Origin: an uncultured Ruminococcus sp.
GTDB taxonomy: Bacteria; Bacillota; Clostridia; Oscillospirales; Ruminococcaceae
Reading direction: 5' to 3'
Assembly (NCBI GenBank): GCA_946413815.1
Contig: CAMKMD010000001.1
Location: 62,001 to 126,000 of the forward strand
Length of the DNA: 64,000 nt
The notes beneath the pieces were generated by a model, which was not told the DNA's origin, made no database searches, and saw only the letters and a program-made list of their open reading frames with translations. Shown piece by piece: positions 23,041 through 31,288 of this stretch. The position numbers were made by a program, and so were the translations under genes. Position 1 is the first letter of the stretch, and each line of letters starts with the position of its first letter.

Positions 23041-24393
23041 TCATGATGAAAGGGAGTCAAGAAGGGTCTTCAGTATCTGTTCAGCGGTCAGAGCTGTGCC
23101 GAATTTGTTCTCCATAAGCACACAGAAGGCTATCGGATGACGATCATCATCAACGAATCCGACAAGGAGAGAATTCTCCTCGGCGCCTTCCTTGACCTGT
23201 GCCGTACCGCTCTTTATGGCAAGAGGTGAAGATGTTATACCGCCGTAGTGATTGTTTCCGTTGGTGATGAGCATTTCCTTCATGGTTGCAGCTGTGGTCT
23301 CGGAGAAGAGCTGTTCGCTGTAGGTGGTCTTGCTGTAGCTTGTAAGATCACCGTAGGTATTGGTGCAGTGGTCAATGAGATGGGGCATGGTCATCTTGCC
23401 TGTGCCGTTGGCTATGGCGCTCTGCCACATCATGAGCTGTATGGGGCTAACAAGGGTCTCACCCTGTCCGATGCACGCCCATTCGGTATTGAAATCTCCG
23501 GAATCCACAAGTGTAGTGGAGGCTCTCTCGCACTGTATGCCGTCGATGTCGATATACTTCATCTCGTCATCGTTGACAGCGTATCCGAGCTTGCGGTATT
23601 TCTCCGTTATCTTTGAGAGCGGAAGATCGGGATCCTCTATAAGCTGGGCAAAGAAGGGGTTACAGCTGTTCTCGATGCCCTGCTGTATGCCCTGTACGCC
23701 GTGGCCATAGGCATTATGACAGACTATCTCCTTGCCGCTGCTGTTGATATACTTTCCGTTGCAGGCATAGCTCTTGGAGAAGAGCTTGTCCCTGCCCATT
23801 ATCTCAAGCGCCGAGATAACCGTGGAGACCTTCTGCGTAGAGCCCGGAACTGTGCCGTACATATTCTTTGAGATCAGCGTACCTTCCTTCAGTTCGCCGA
23901 TATTGTCATAGCCCTTCGTCACATCTATGGACGGAAGGCTGACGCAGACGAGAAGCTCGCCGGTCTTGTAGTTATAGGCGCATACACAGCCCTCAGTATA
24001 GCCGAATATATTGTATACCGCACGGTTGGCGTAGTGGTCAAGCGTAGTGTAGATAGCTGCCTGACCGCCCTCGCGGATAAGTCCCTCAGAGAAGGAGTAG
24101 TTGTTGAGCTTGTCTATATTGCGGGCAACCAGAGTATTCTCCATCTGCCCCTTGTCATCGCCTATCAGATTGCCGATATCTACGAAGTAGTTGTCCTCGT
24201 ATTTTCCCTTGCCTATACCGTCAAACAATACTCCTCCGGTGCGGTCATAGACCATGCCGAGCTGATGATTGTCCGAGTGCATCATATAGAAGGGCGATTC
24301 CTTGTTTATCTTCCACACCAGCACTCCCATGCCGGCAATGAATGCAAGTATGAACAGAGTTATTATCCTCTGGCAGCGTCTTATGCTCTTCAT
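23041..24393 (-). CDS. Penicillin-binding protein, class B transpeptidase (PbpA-like)
   Basis: Cross-links peptidoglycan as the partner of a SEDS glycosyltransferase. The 450-residue protein has an N-terminal membrane anchor (about 10-29) and a transpeptidase domain with the three active-site motifs: SxxK (STQK in PGSTQKV), SxN (SCN in ENSCNPFF) and KSGT (AIKSGTAQV). It is short for a class B enzyme and its N-terminal dimerisation module is reduced. The start overlaps the RodA/FtsW gene by four bases. The arrangement FHA-SEDS-PBP resembles the actinobacterial fhaB-rodA-pbpA cluster. Confidence 0.92.
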   Translation of the reverse strand: MKSIRRCQRIITLFILAFIAGMGVLVWKINKESPFYMMHSDNHQLGMVYDRTGGVLFDGIGKGKYEDNYFVDIGNLIGDDKGQMENTLVARNIDKLNNYSFSEGLIREGGQAAIYTTLDHYANRAVYNIFGYTEGCVCAYNYKTGELLVCVSLPSIDVTKGYDNIGELKEGTLISKNMYGTVPGSTQKVSTVISALEIMGRDKLFSKSYACNGKYINSSGKEIVCHNAYGHGVQGIQQGIENSCNPFFAQLIEDPDLPLSKITEKYRKLGYAVNDDEMKYIDIDGIQCERASTTLVDSGDFNTEWACIGQGETLVSPIQLMMWQSAIANGTGKMTMPHLIDHCTNTYGDLTSYSKTTYSEQLFSETTAATMKEMLITNGNNHYGGITSSPLAIKSGTAQVKEGAEENSLLVGFVDDDRHPIAFCVLMENKFGTALTAEQILKTLLDSLSS

Positions 24394-25772
24394 ACAGCAG
24401 CCCTCCTTCCGGAAGATGCAGGCTTCTTCTTTGTCTTGCTGCGCGTGCCGCTCTTTGAAGCAGTCTTGGCGCTTCTTCCCGCTGCAGTTTTCGTGCTGCT
24501 GCCCGGCTTGCTCTTTGTCGTCTTCTTTTTGCCGGGCTTATGGAACTCCGGTGACTGGGCTGCTATGAGCATACCCGCCATGAATCCGCTCGCTGCCATG
24601 GAGCTTCCTCCGGTGGATATAAAGGGTATGGTCACTCCGGTGAAGGGTATCAGATTGCAGGAGCCGAAGATATTGAGCGCCATCTGTGCAGTAAATGCGG
24701 CGCATACTCCCGCTGCCATAGTGCCGTGGTAGTAAGAGCGCGGCGGATTGAAAAGCGGAGCAGAAAGGAGTATAAGTATCATCAGGACGCTCATCAGGGC
24801 GAAGAGAAGTCCCCATTCCTCACATACTGACGCAAACACGATATCACTGTCATGGGCGAATACTCCGCTGAGTGCTCCCTTTCCGGGGCCTTTTCCGAAC
24901 CAGCCGCCCTCCGCTATAGCTATGAGGGCACGGGACTGCTGGAAGCCGTCGCCCTCCGTATCGTCCCAGATATTGACGAATACACGGGCACGGACATAGT
25001 CGGGGGCGAAATGCAGGGCGACAAGGCCTGCAAGAAGAACTGCTCCCGCTGCTATGAAAAGAGTCTTTCGTGAGAACTTTGCCTTCGGGTAGCATATACG
25101 CAGGAGGAATCCTGCTGCATATATAGCCATGAAGGTGGGTATGCTTCCCAGGTCACGGCACCACCACTGAAGCAGGCATATCCCCGCTGCAATGAAGAAG
25201 AGTATCACGTTCTCCCAGACTATGCTGAAGCCGAGTACGGTATGCTTGTTCTGCTGCTCCGTTATAGATGTCGCACAGGCGAGTATAAGGAGTATCTTCA
25301 TGAACTCCGATGGCTGTATGCTGAACTTCTCAAAGGTTATCCACATACTGCGGCTGCCTGTGAAAGCAAATATCACCGCCGCAAGGAGGCCTATGCCTAT
25401 CCATATGAATACCTTCTGCTTCTGTATCCATTTGTGGTTACGGCATACATGATAGCCGACACGGCTTGCAAGAAGAGCGGCAAGTGAAGTGATGTAATGC
25501 CTGTGGTCAAACTCCACAGCGCCGAAGCAGGACTGGAAAATGTTGCTCATGTTGAGTATGAGTATCAGCATGAAATCCACGTTGTAGGTATGCTGGCGGA
25601 AGAACAGCATCAGGAAGAAATAGACTATGTCAAGTCCTATGACTGCCGCAGCGATGACGAACACCTGATGCTCGTCCGTATAGCTGCCGTTGAAATACAC
25701 ATTGAACAGCATCGTGCTGTGTGCAAGGAGCACGAACAGGCACGAGAATATATAAGAAAACGGATTACTCAT
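24390..25772 (-). CDS. SEDS family peptidoglycan glycosyltransferase (FtsW/RodA/SpoVE)
   Basis: Polymerises glycan strands from lipid II at the membrane. The 460-residue protein has about ten to eleven hydrophobic segments, the family segments 'SMWITFEKFSIQPSEFMKIL' and 'FTGVTIPFISTGGSSM', and a basic, Ser/Thr/Lys-rich cytoplasmic tail (about 405-460) beyond the usual end. It overlaps the FHA gene by eight bases and the PBP gene by four, so the three proteins are made together, probably as an elongation or division complex. Confidence 0.93.
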   Translation of the reverse strand: MSNPFSYIFSCLFVLLAHSTMLFNVYFNGSYTDEHQVFVIAAAVIGLDIVYFFLMLFFRQHTYNVDFMLILILNMSNIFQSCFGAVEFDHRHYITSLAALLASRVGYHVCRNHKWIQKQKVFIWIGIGLLAAVIFAFTGSRSMWITFEKFSIQPSEFMKILLILACATSITEQQNKHTVLGFSIVWENVILFFIAAGICLLQWWCRDLGSIPTFMAIYAAGFLLRICYPKAKFSRKTLFIAAGAVLLAGLVALHFAPDYVRARVFVNIWDDTEGDGFQQSRALIAIAEGGWFGKGPGKGALSGVFAHDSDIVFASVCEEWGLLFALMSVLMILILLSAPLFNPPRSYYHGTMAAGVCAAFTAQMALNIFGSCNLIPFTGVTIPFISTGGSSMAASGFMAGMLIAAQSPEFHKPGKKKTTKSKPGSSTKTAAGRSAKTASKSGTRSKTKKKPASSGRRAAV

Positions 25773-26187
25773 CCCTTGCGTTCCTCCTCTTTCTCAGAAC
25801 GAGCTGTCGGCTCCCGATGGTTATGGTGTCGTTCTCATGGAGCGTCTTTTTCTTGATGCGGACTCCGTTGACATAGACTCCGGATTTGGAGCCGAGGTCA
25901 GATATGGTCCATACTCCGTCCGCAACTGTCAGCATGGCGTGATAGCGTGATACCGACATATCCGAAAGGCGTATATCCGCCGAGGCATGACGCCCAATAA
26001 GTATCTCATCGCAGCCGAGCTGATAGGTATACCCCTGCTCAACGAGCTCCATCGAGGATGATATCCTGTCCCAGCGCTTCCTGCCGGAGCTCTTCTCCCG
26101 ATAGGCTGCTATTATCAGTACGAGCGCACATATATCAAGTGCAGCCACTGTTATCACGCAGAGCATGAGAGGTGAATAATACTCCAT
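25765..26187 (-). CDS. Membrane-anchored FHA-domain protein
   Basis: A 140-residue protein with one N-terminal transmembrane segment (about 8-28) and a cytoplasmic forkhead-associated domain (about 55-135) that binds phosphothreonine. The FHA core residues are present: IGRHASADIRLSDMSVSRYH and a later NGVRI. First gene of the operon with RodA/FtsW and a class B PBP. By analogy with actinobacterial FhaA/FhaB it may link Ser/Thr kinase signalling to cell-wall synthesis; no kinase is encoded in the window. Confidence 0.9.
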   Translation of the reverse strand: MEYYSPLMLCVITVAALDICALVLIIAAYREKSSGRKRWDRISSSMELVEQGYTYQLGCDEILIGRHASADIRLSDMSVSRYHAMLTVADGVWTISDLGSKSGVYVNGVRIKKKTLHENDTITIGSRQLVLRKRRNARDE

Positions 26188-26231
26188 TACAGACTCCTTT
26201 CCTGACAGATCCTACAAATGCTTTATTATGT

Positions 26232-26260
26232 ATTATACCATATCCTGCCTGTTTTTTCAA
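26232..26260 (-). promoter_or_regulatory. Promoter of the FHA-RodA-PBP operon
   Basis: Minus strand: TTGAAA (26255-26260), 17-bp spacer ending ATGG, TATAAT (26232-26237). Confidence 0.75.
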
Positions 26261-26392
26261 CTGTTATGCGGCTTTGCGCCCATTTACTGCGATTTGCACA
26301 AAAATCATCCGGCGTGTACAGGATATATGTCCGCGGGAAATGCCGTTTTTTAACAGAATACCTTAAATAACTATTAAATTTGCCTGTTTTTA

Positions 26393-26421
26393 TTTACAAA
26401 TGTCGAGTATTATGTTATAAT
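26393..26421 (+). promoter_or_regulatory. Promoter of the diguanylate cyclase gene
   Basis: TTTACA at 26393-26398, 17-bp spacer, TATAAT at 26416-26421. Confidence 0.7.
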
Positions 26422-26453
26422 ATAAATATATCAAGACGAAAGGAGAGAGCTTT

Positions 26454-28202
26454 ATGAAAAGAACTCTTGCGGTGATAAATGTCCTCGCGGGCTTTCTGCT
26501 TATCATTTCGCTGGTTCTGGTATTCTCTCTCGATCTCCATGTAAACGGCAGCATATACCGGGGTTCAAAGGATCTCAGCAAGTCATGGCATTACTTCGAC
26601 GGAAAGGCCGCCGACCTCTCGGATCTAAGGTGGTCTGACGGAAATACAGTTATCGCCGCCAGCTTCGACGGTTCGGCCAACCGCTCCCGCAGTCTCTGCT
26701 TCATGAGCCGCAACGTCTCCTTCAGGATATACCTCGACAACGTTCAGATATACGATTTCAATCCCAAGCTTTCAGGCTATTACGGCAGCAGCTACGGAAG
26801 ATTCCTGCACTGTGTCCCGATACCCGGCCTGAATCAGGGACGCACCCTTACGCTTAACTATACTTCCCTCGACAAGAACAATCTTACCGCATTCGATGAT
26901 ATGCGGCTCGAATTTGCGGGCTCCTACCTGAAGGGTATAATCCAGCACGGCGCCCTCAGATTCCTTTTATGTGTCCTGGCATTCTTCTTCGGAGTCATCC
27001 TCTTCATATTCGGCCTTATACAGCAGCGTAAAAGGGACGAACTCGTGGAGACCATGTCCCTCGGCGCCATTTCCATGATGCTCAGCATATGGGAGTTCCC
27101 TCCCGCCGGCTTCCTGCAGATACTCTCCGGCAATCCGGCGGCAGAGCGTGCCATGTATCATATCATCCTTATGATACTGCCAATACCCGTTATATCCTTC
27201 GTTGCCACAATGACATTCTGCAAAAAGAAGATAATCGTCTATACCTACATTGCCTGCTGCATGACTGACCTTATGTATCAGCTCTCCCTCGTTCTTCTCG
27301 GTGATGCCGACTACAGCGAGATGATACATATAAGCCTGGTCATAATCATTGTCGGCATCATCCTTATAGGCTGGATGATAGTCCATGCCCTCCGCAGGAA
27401 CAAAATGACCTCCGAGCAGAAACGCTATCTGCTGCCCTCAGTGATAATCGTGGTCGTTACCGGCATCATAGACATGGTTCGGTTCTATACCGGAGACCCC
27501 ATCGACACCACGGAGGTATCAAGGATAGGGCTCTTTATATTCGTTGTCATACTGCTGTTCTTTGAGCTCAGGCGCCTTGTTGATATTCAGGTAAAGAGCA
27601 CTCAGGCGGACCTTATGCACCGGCTTGCAACAGAGGACTCACTTACCGGCATCAAGAACCGTACAGGCTTCAATGAGTATGAACAGCTGATCATGAAGCG
27701 TAAGAAGGGCAAATGTATCTTCGTGCATTTCGATGTCAACAGGCTGAAAAAGGTGAACGATACCTTCGGCCATGCGGAGGGTGACAGGCATATCATTGCC
27801 GCCGCCAATACCATCCGGGACAGCTTCGGTGAGTACGGCGAATGCTTCCGTGTGGGCGGAGACGAGTTCTTTGTCATACTCGACGGCAAGAACTGTGACG
27901 AGGATTACGAGAAATGTATCGGGAAGTTCACCAGACTTCAGGAGGAATACAACGAAAAGGAAGACCCGCCCATAAAACTCCAGCTTGCCTACGGCATGGC
28001 TGAGTACCTCTATGACTCCGACACCACGCCGGAGAGTGCGGAAAAACTCGCAGACAGCCGTATGTACGAAAAGAAGCGGCAGATGAAGGCGGACGATATC
28101 AAGCGTGCTGCTGAATTCGTGCTTGCAGACCTCCAGAACAAGGACGATATCCGCAACAAAGGAAAGGCGGTGTTCCCCGCACCGGCTGACAAGCCGAAAT
28201 GA
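26454..28202 (+). CDS. Membrane diguanylate cyclase (7TM-type sensor, GGDEF)
   Basis: Makes cyclic di-GMP. The 582-residue protein has an N-terminal signal anchor (about 8-27), an extracytoplasmic sensory domain (about 30-165), seven hydrophobic segments (about 175-375), and a cytoplasmic GGDEF domain (about 395-545) with intact GGDEF near residue 468 (RVGGDEFFVILDG). The RxxD product-inhibition site that usually precedes GGDEF by five residues is absent. The layout is like 7TMR-DISM receptors. The signal sensed is unknown. A single gene with its own promoter and terminator, convergent with the S41 gene. Confidence 0.9.
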   Translation: MKRTLAVINVLAGFLLIISLVLVFSLDLHVNGSIYRGSKDLSKSWHYFDGKAADLSDLRWSDGNTVIAASFDGSANRSRSLCFMSRNVSFRIYLDNVQIYDFNPKLSGYYGSSYGRFLHCVPIPGLNQGRTLTLNYTSLDKNNLTAFDDMRLEFAGSYLKGIIQHGALRFLLCVLAFFFGVILFIFGLIQQRKRDELVETMSLGAISMMLSIWEFPPAGFLQILSGNPAAERAMYHIILMILPIPVISFVATMTFCKKKIIVYTYIACCMTDLMYQLSLVLLGDADYSEMIHISLVIIIVGIILIGWMIVHALRRNKMTSEQKRYLLPSVIIVVVTGIIDMVRFYTGDPIDTTEVSRIGLFIFVVILLFFELRRLVDIQVKSTQADLMHRLATEDSLTGIKNRTGFNEYEQLIMKRKKGKCIFVHFDVNRLKKVNDTFGHAEGDRHIIAAANTIRDSFGEYGECFRVGGDEFFVILDGKNCDEDYEKCIGKFTRLQEEYNEKEDPPIKLQLAYGMAEYLYDSDTTPESAEKLADSRMYEKKRQMKADDIKRAAEFVLADLQNKDDIRNKGKAVFPAPADKPK

Positions 28203-28214
28203 CAGGAACAGCAA

Positions 28215-28249
28215 AGATCCCGCAGACATGGTCTGCGGGATCTGTTTTA
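28215..28249 (+). terminator. Terminator of the diguanylate cyclase gene
   Basis: Perfect 13-bp stem (28215-28227 with 28231-28243), 3-nt loop, followed by GTTTTAC. It reaches to the end of the convergent S41 gene. Confidence 0.85.
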
Positions 28250-29413
28250 CTGTATCTTTGCGGTTACCACATCAACAGCCTTGTAGTAGGGGGCATCATA
28301 ACCCTCGTCTGTGACATCTACAGGCACCTCCGGAGTAATGCCGATACCGTTATAGGTATCGCCGGAGGCTGTCTTAATCTCGGCAACAGTGAGTATCACC
28401 GCACCGCCGTCAGCCATCTCGTTAATGGTCTGGTATACGCCCTTTCCGTAGGTCTGTGACCCTACAGTAGAGGCCTTTCCCCGGTCGGAGAGGACTGCGG
28501 CAAAGAGCTCTGCCGCACCCTGGGTACCGTCATTGATGATGACGGCCATAGGCAGGTCAAGCTCAGATTCATCGGAGTATACTATGGTCTCGGAATGACC
28601 GTCCTTGAACTCAGCCGTGGCCATTACGCCCTCGGGAAGCAGCGGATCAAGGCATTCCTCTGCGGCTTCAATTACTGAGCCGTTATTGTCACGGAGATCG
28701 AATACTATGCCCTTGGCTCCGTTGGATATGAGCCTGTCAAGGACATCGATGAACTGTTCCGGCGTATTGGCCTTGAAATCGCTGACTGTGATGTAAGCGA
28801 TACGGCTCGGAAGCATCTCGCCCTTTACGGACTCCTCAACGATATACCGGCGCATGAAGGTGAAATCCTGATCCTTGCCCTTGCGGCGTATCTTCAGGTT
28901 TATGGGTGTGCCCTCGGTGCCGCTCATGGCATCTACGGATACCTTGAAGCCGGCTTCCTTGACATCGACGCCTTCTACGTAGGTGATGATATCTCCCTCG
29001 ACTACGCCTGCCTCCGTTGCCGGTGAATCGGGAAGTATATCGGAAATGCGGATATATCCGCTCTCGTCCTCTGTCATGGTGAAGCCGAGTCCCACTACCT
29101 CTCCGGAGCTGCTGTTCTTTTCAGTAATGTACTCATCTGCTGTCAGATATCGTGAGTATTTATCGCCGATACCTGAGACATACCCCTTCAGGATGCCTCC
29201 GCTCAGCTCTGTCTCGTTTATTTTTCCCGAATAGTTCTCCCTTACGTAGGTATCAAGCAGTTCAAGAGCACCATACTTCTTCGACTTCTCGTTGACGTCC
29301 ATGACCTTGCGGTTGAAGCTCTGCAGCGAGAAGAAGGATGTGAGTATGAATGTGACTGCCATCGCTATAGCAATAAGACTTATCGCAAGTCCGAGACTTA
29401 TCTTTTTGTTCAT
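28247..29413 (-). CDS. S41 family C-terminal processing peptidase homologue, catalytic Ser replaced by Gly
   Basis: CtpA/CtpB-like protein of 388 residues: an N-terminal signal anchor (about 5-28), a PDZ domain (about 105-180, GEVVGLGFTMTEDESGYIRI), and an S41 core. The catalytic Lys is present (TYGKGVYQ, Lys324) and the spacing to the nucleophile site is the expected 25 residues, but that site reads NDGTQGAAE, so the serine of the usual SASASE is Gly299. DLRxNPGG also reads DLRDNNGS. The frame is intact. It may act as a scaffold or adaptor rather than a protease. Location beside ftsEX and an M23 protein matches the ctpB context of Bacillus. ATG 29413 chosen for the anchor; the ribosome site is weak. 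Confidence 0.85.
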   Translation of the reverse strand: MNKKISLGLAISLIAIAMAVTFILTSFFSLQSFNRKVMDVNEKSKKYGALELLDTYVRENYSGKINETELSGGILKGYVSGIGDKYSRYLTADEYITEKNSSSGEVVGLGFTMTEDESGYIRISDILPDSPATEAGVVEGDIITYVEGVDVKEAGFKVSVDAMSGTEGTPINLKIRRKGKDQDFTFMRRYIVEESVKGEMLPSRIAYITVSDFKANTPEQFIDVLDRLISNGAKGIVFDLRDNNGSVIEAAEECLDPLLPEGVMATAEFKDGHSETIVYSDESELDLPMAVIINDGTQGAAELFAAVLSDRGKASTVGSQTYGKGVYQTINEMADGGAVILTVAEIKTASGDTYNGIGITPEVPVDVTDEGYDAPYYKAVDVVTAKIQ

Positions 29414-29480
29414 CACATCATCGCTTTCTGTATCTTTGATTCTGATACGGCCTCCTGGGAGACCGTTCATACGGCAATAC

Positions 29481-29520
29481 AAAAAATCCGGGCAGCGGAC
29501 CTTTCTCCCCTGCCCAGGAT
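29481..29520 (-). terminator. Terminator of the ftsEX-M23 transcript
   Basis: ATCC plus GGGCAG arms pair across 29486-29520 with a one-base bulge; on the minus strand the stem is followed by six T. It separates the M23 gene from the S41 gene. Confidence 0.8.
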
Positions 29521-29548
29521 ATTATTCTTTTGGTTTATGACAGGACTT

Positions 29549-31228
29549 TTACGGGCTTACATAGCCGGTAGGATCGACCTGTGAACCGTTTACACGGACC
29601 TCAAAGTGGAGGTGGTCGCCGGTCGAATGACCTGTTGAACCGATAATGCCGATGGTCTGTCCCTGCTCTACATAGTCTCCCACGGATACTGATGCGTATG
29701 CAAGATGTCCGTAAAGTGTAGAGTATGTACCGTCATGTGATATTACTACGTAGTTTCCGTAGCCGCCGCCGCAGCCGCAGCTGTAGTTCTTTGCGTAGTT
29801 ATGTGTACAGTTGTTTTCTACCTTGATTACAGTACCTGAGCGTGAAGCAACTGCTGCTCCGCCGCCGATGCCTGCATCACCGATATCTATACCCTTGTGA
29901 GTAGTTCCCCAGCGTGCGCCGAAATAGCTTGAGATAAAGCAGAATCCCGGTGCCGGCCATGCAAAGCCGGAGGATGATACCTTAGGTGCAACATACGAAG
30001 GTATCTCAGGCTCGGGCTGGTTGTTTACCGCTGCCTGAGCTGCGAGACGTGCGGCCTCCTCAGCTGCTTCTGCGGCTGCTTCTGCGGCTGCCTGCTGTGC
30101 TGCTGCCTCTGCTGCTGCCCTGACTGCCTCTTCCTCAGCTGCCTGACGGTTAGCTGCCTCGATAGCGTCCTTGGCTGCTGCCTCTGCTGCTGCTCTTGCA
30201 GCCTCCTCAGCGGCCTTTCTTGCAGCCTCGGCTGCTGCTGCCTTTGCTGCTTCCTCAGCTGCCTTGCGCTCGGCCTCCTCAGCCTTCTTGCGTGCAGCTT
30301 CCTCAGCGGCCTTGCGTGCGGCCTCCTCGGCTTCTCTGCGTGCAGCTTCTTCAGCAGCCTTTCTTGCGGCCTCGCGTGCCATTTCCTGCTCTCTCTCGTA
30401 GCGTGCCTGAGCCTCGGCGATAAGGCGCTGGATCTCTTCCTCTTCTGCGTCGAGTTCCTGCTGCTCCTTCTCCACCTGCTCCTTGCTGCGGCTGAGATTC
30501 TCCTGCTCCATCTGGAGCCTGTTGATGGCTTCCTGGGTCTCCTGCATCTTTGTATTGAGGATCTCGATATCAGCCTGCTTCTCATCCCACTTCTTCTGCT
30601 GCTCTTCCTGCTTCATCTGAAGTGTGAGACGCTCTGTCTCGATATCCTTCTTTGTCTTTTCAAGCTGCTCGATCTCAGAGAGGATATTGTCTATAAGCTC
30701 CTCGTCATACTCAGCGATACGGTTTACCATCTGAACTCTTGACATCATGTCATAGAAGCTTGCAGAACCCAGTACCACTGAAGCAAGGTTCTCGTTGCCC
30801 GTCATATACAGAGCGCAGAGACGCTGCTTGAACAGCTCAACATTATCATCGATAGCTGCCTGCTGGAGTATTATATCCTTGTCAAGTTTCTGGATATTCA
30901 CCTCGGCAGTGCTTATATCCCCGCCGATCTTGTCAAGCTCAGCGTTGAGAAGAGTGATATTCTCCTGGATCAGTCCTATCTGGCTCATAAGAGTATCCTG
31001 ATACTCCTTCTCCTCGGCCTTGTTGCCTTCAAGAGTTGTAAGCTGTGACTCAATCCTTTCGATCTCGATCTGGTTCTTTTTACGCTGCTCCTGTATCTCT
31101 GAGATGGTCTTGGCAGATATGTCCTTATCGTTCCCGATCGCAGCCTCGTATACAGTAAGTGTACTGAAGGCTATTGCTGAGCAGGTGATAAATGACAACA
31201 CTTTCTTGATGTTTTTAAAACTACTCAT
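29549..31228 (-). CDS. Coiled-coil M23 (LytM) murein hydrolase activator, EnvC/PcsB-like
   Basis: Secreted peptidoglycan hydrolase or activator of 559 residues. A signal peptide (1-37) is followed by a long coiled coil (about 40-280), an Ala/Glu/Lys-rich tract (about 283-395; repeated EEAARKAAEEAARK units), and a C-terminal LytM domain (about 430-559) with zinc ligands HKGID and HLHFEV. A loop in the LytM domain carries NNCTHNYAKNYSCGCGGG, a Cys-rich insertion. The gene follows ftsX; FtsEX is known to activate such coiled-coil hydrolases (EnvC, PcsB, CwlO), so it is the likely FtsEX effector. A small hairpin lies between its AAGGAG site and the ATG. Confidence 0.92.
   Translation of the reverse strand: MSSFKNIKKVLSFITCSAIAFSTLTVYEAAIGNDKDISAKTISEIQEQRKKNQIEIERIESQLTTLEGNKAEEKEYQDTLMSQIGLIQENITLLNAELDKIGGDISTAEVNIQKLDKDIILQQAAIDDNVELFKQRLCALYMTGNENLASVVLGSASFYDMMSRVQMVNRIAEYDEELIDNILSEIEQLEKTKKDIETERLTLQMKQEEQQKKWDEKQADIEILNTKMQETQEAINRLQMEQENLSRSKEQVEKEQQELDAEEEEIQRLIAEAQARYEREQEMAREAARKAAEEAARREAEEAARKAAEEAARKKAEEAERKAAEEAAKAAAAEAARKAAEEAARAAAEAAAKDAIEAANRQAAEEEAVRAAAEAAAQQAAAEAAAEAAEEAARLAAQAAVNNQPEPEIPSYVAPKVSSSGFAWPAPGFCFISSYFGARWGTTHKGIDIGDAGIGGGAAVASRSGTVIKVENNCTHNYAKNYSCGCGGGYGNYVVISHDGTYSTLYGHLAYASVSVGDYVEQGQTIGIIGSTGHSTGDHLHFEVRVNGSQVDPTGYVSP
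30030..30405. repeat. Degenerate tandem coding repeats (Ala-rich tract)
   Basis: The DNA repeats units of about 15-30 bases such as GCGGCCTCCTCAG and GCTGCTGCCTCTG on the plus strand. They encode the Ala/Glu/Lys-rich tract of the M23 protein and are likely to vary in number by slippage. Confidence 0.8.
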
Positions 31229-31288
31229 GTTAAGTCGGTGCTTTGCACCTCAGACTCCTTTCGCAAGTTGTGTTAAGCTAATTCACGA

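Noticed and set aside
30030..30405. Tandem repeats as a possible CRISPR array
   Set aside because: The repeats are degenerate, lack spacers and are in frame, encoding the Ala-rich tract of the M23 protein.
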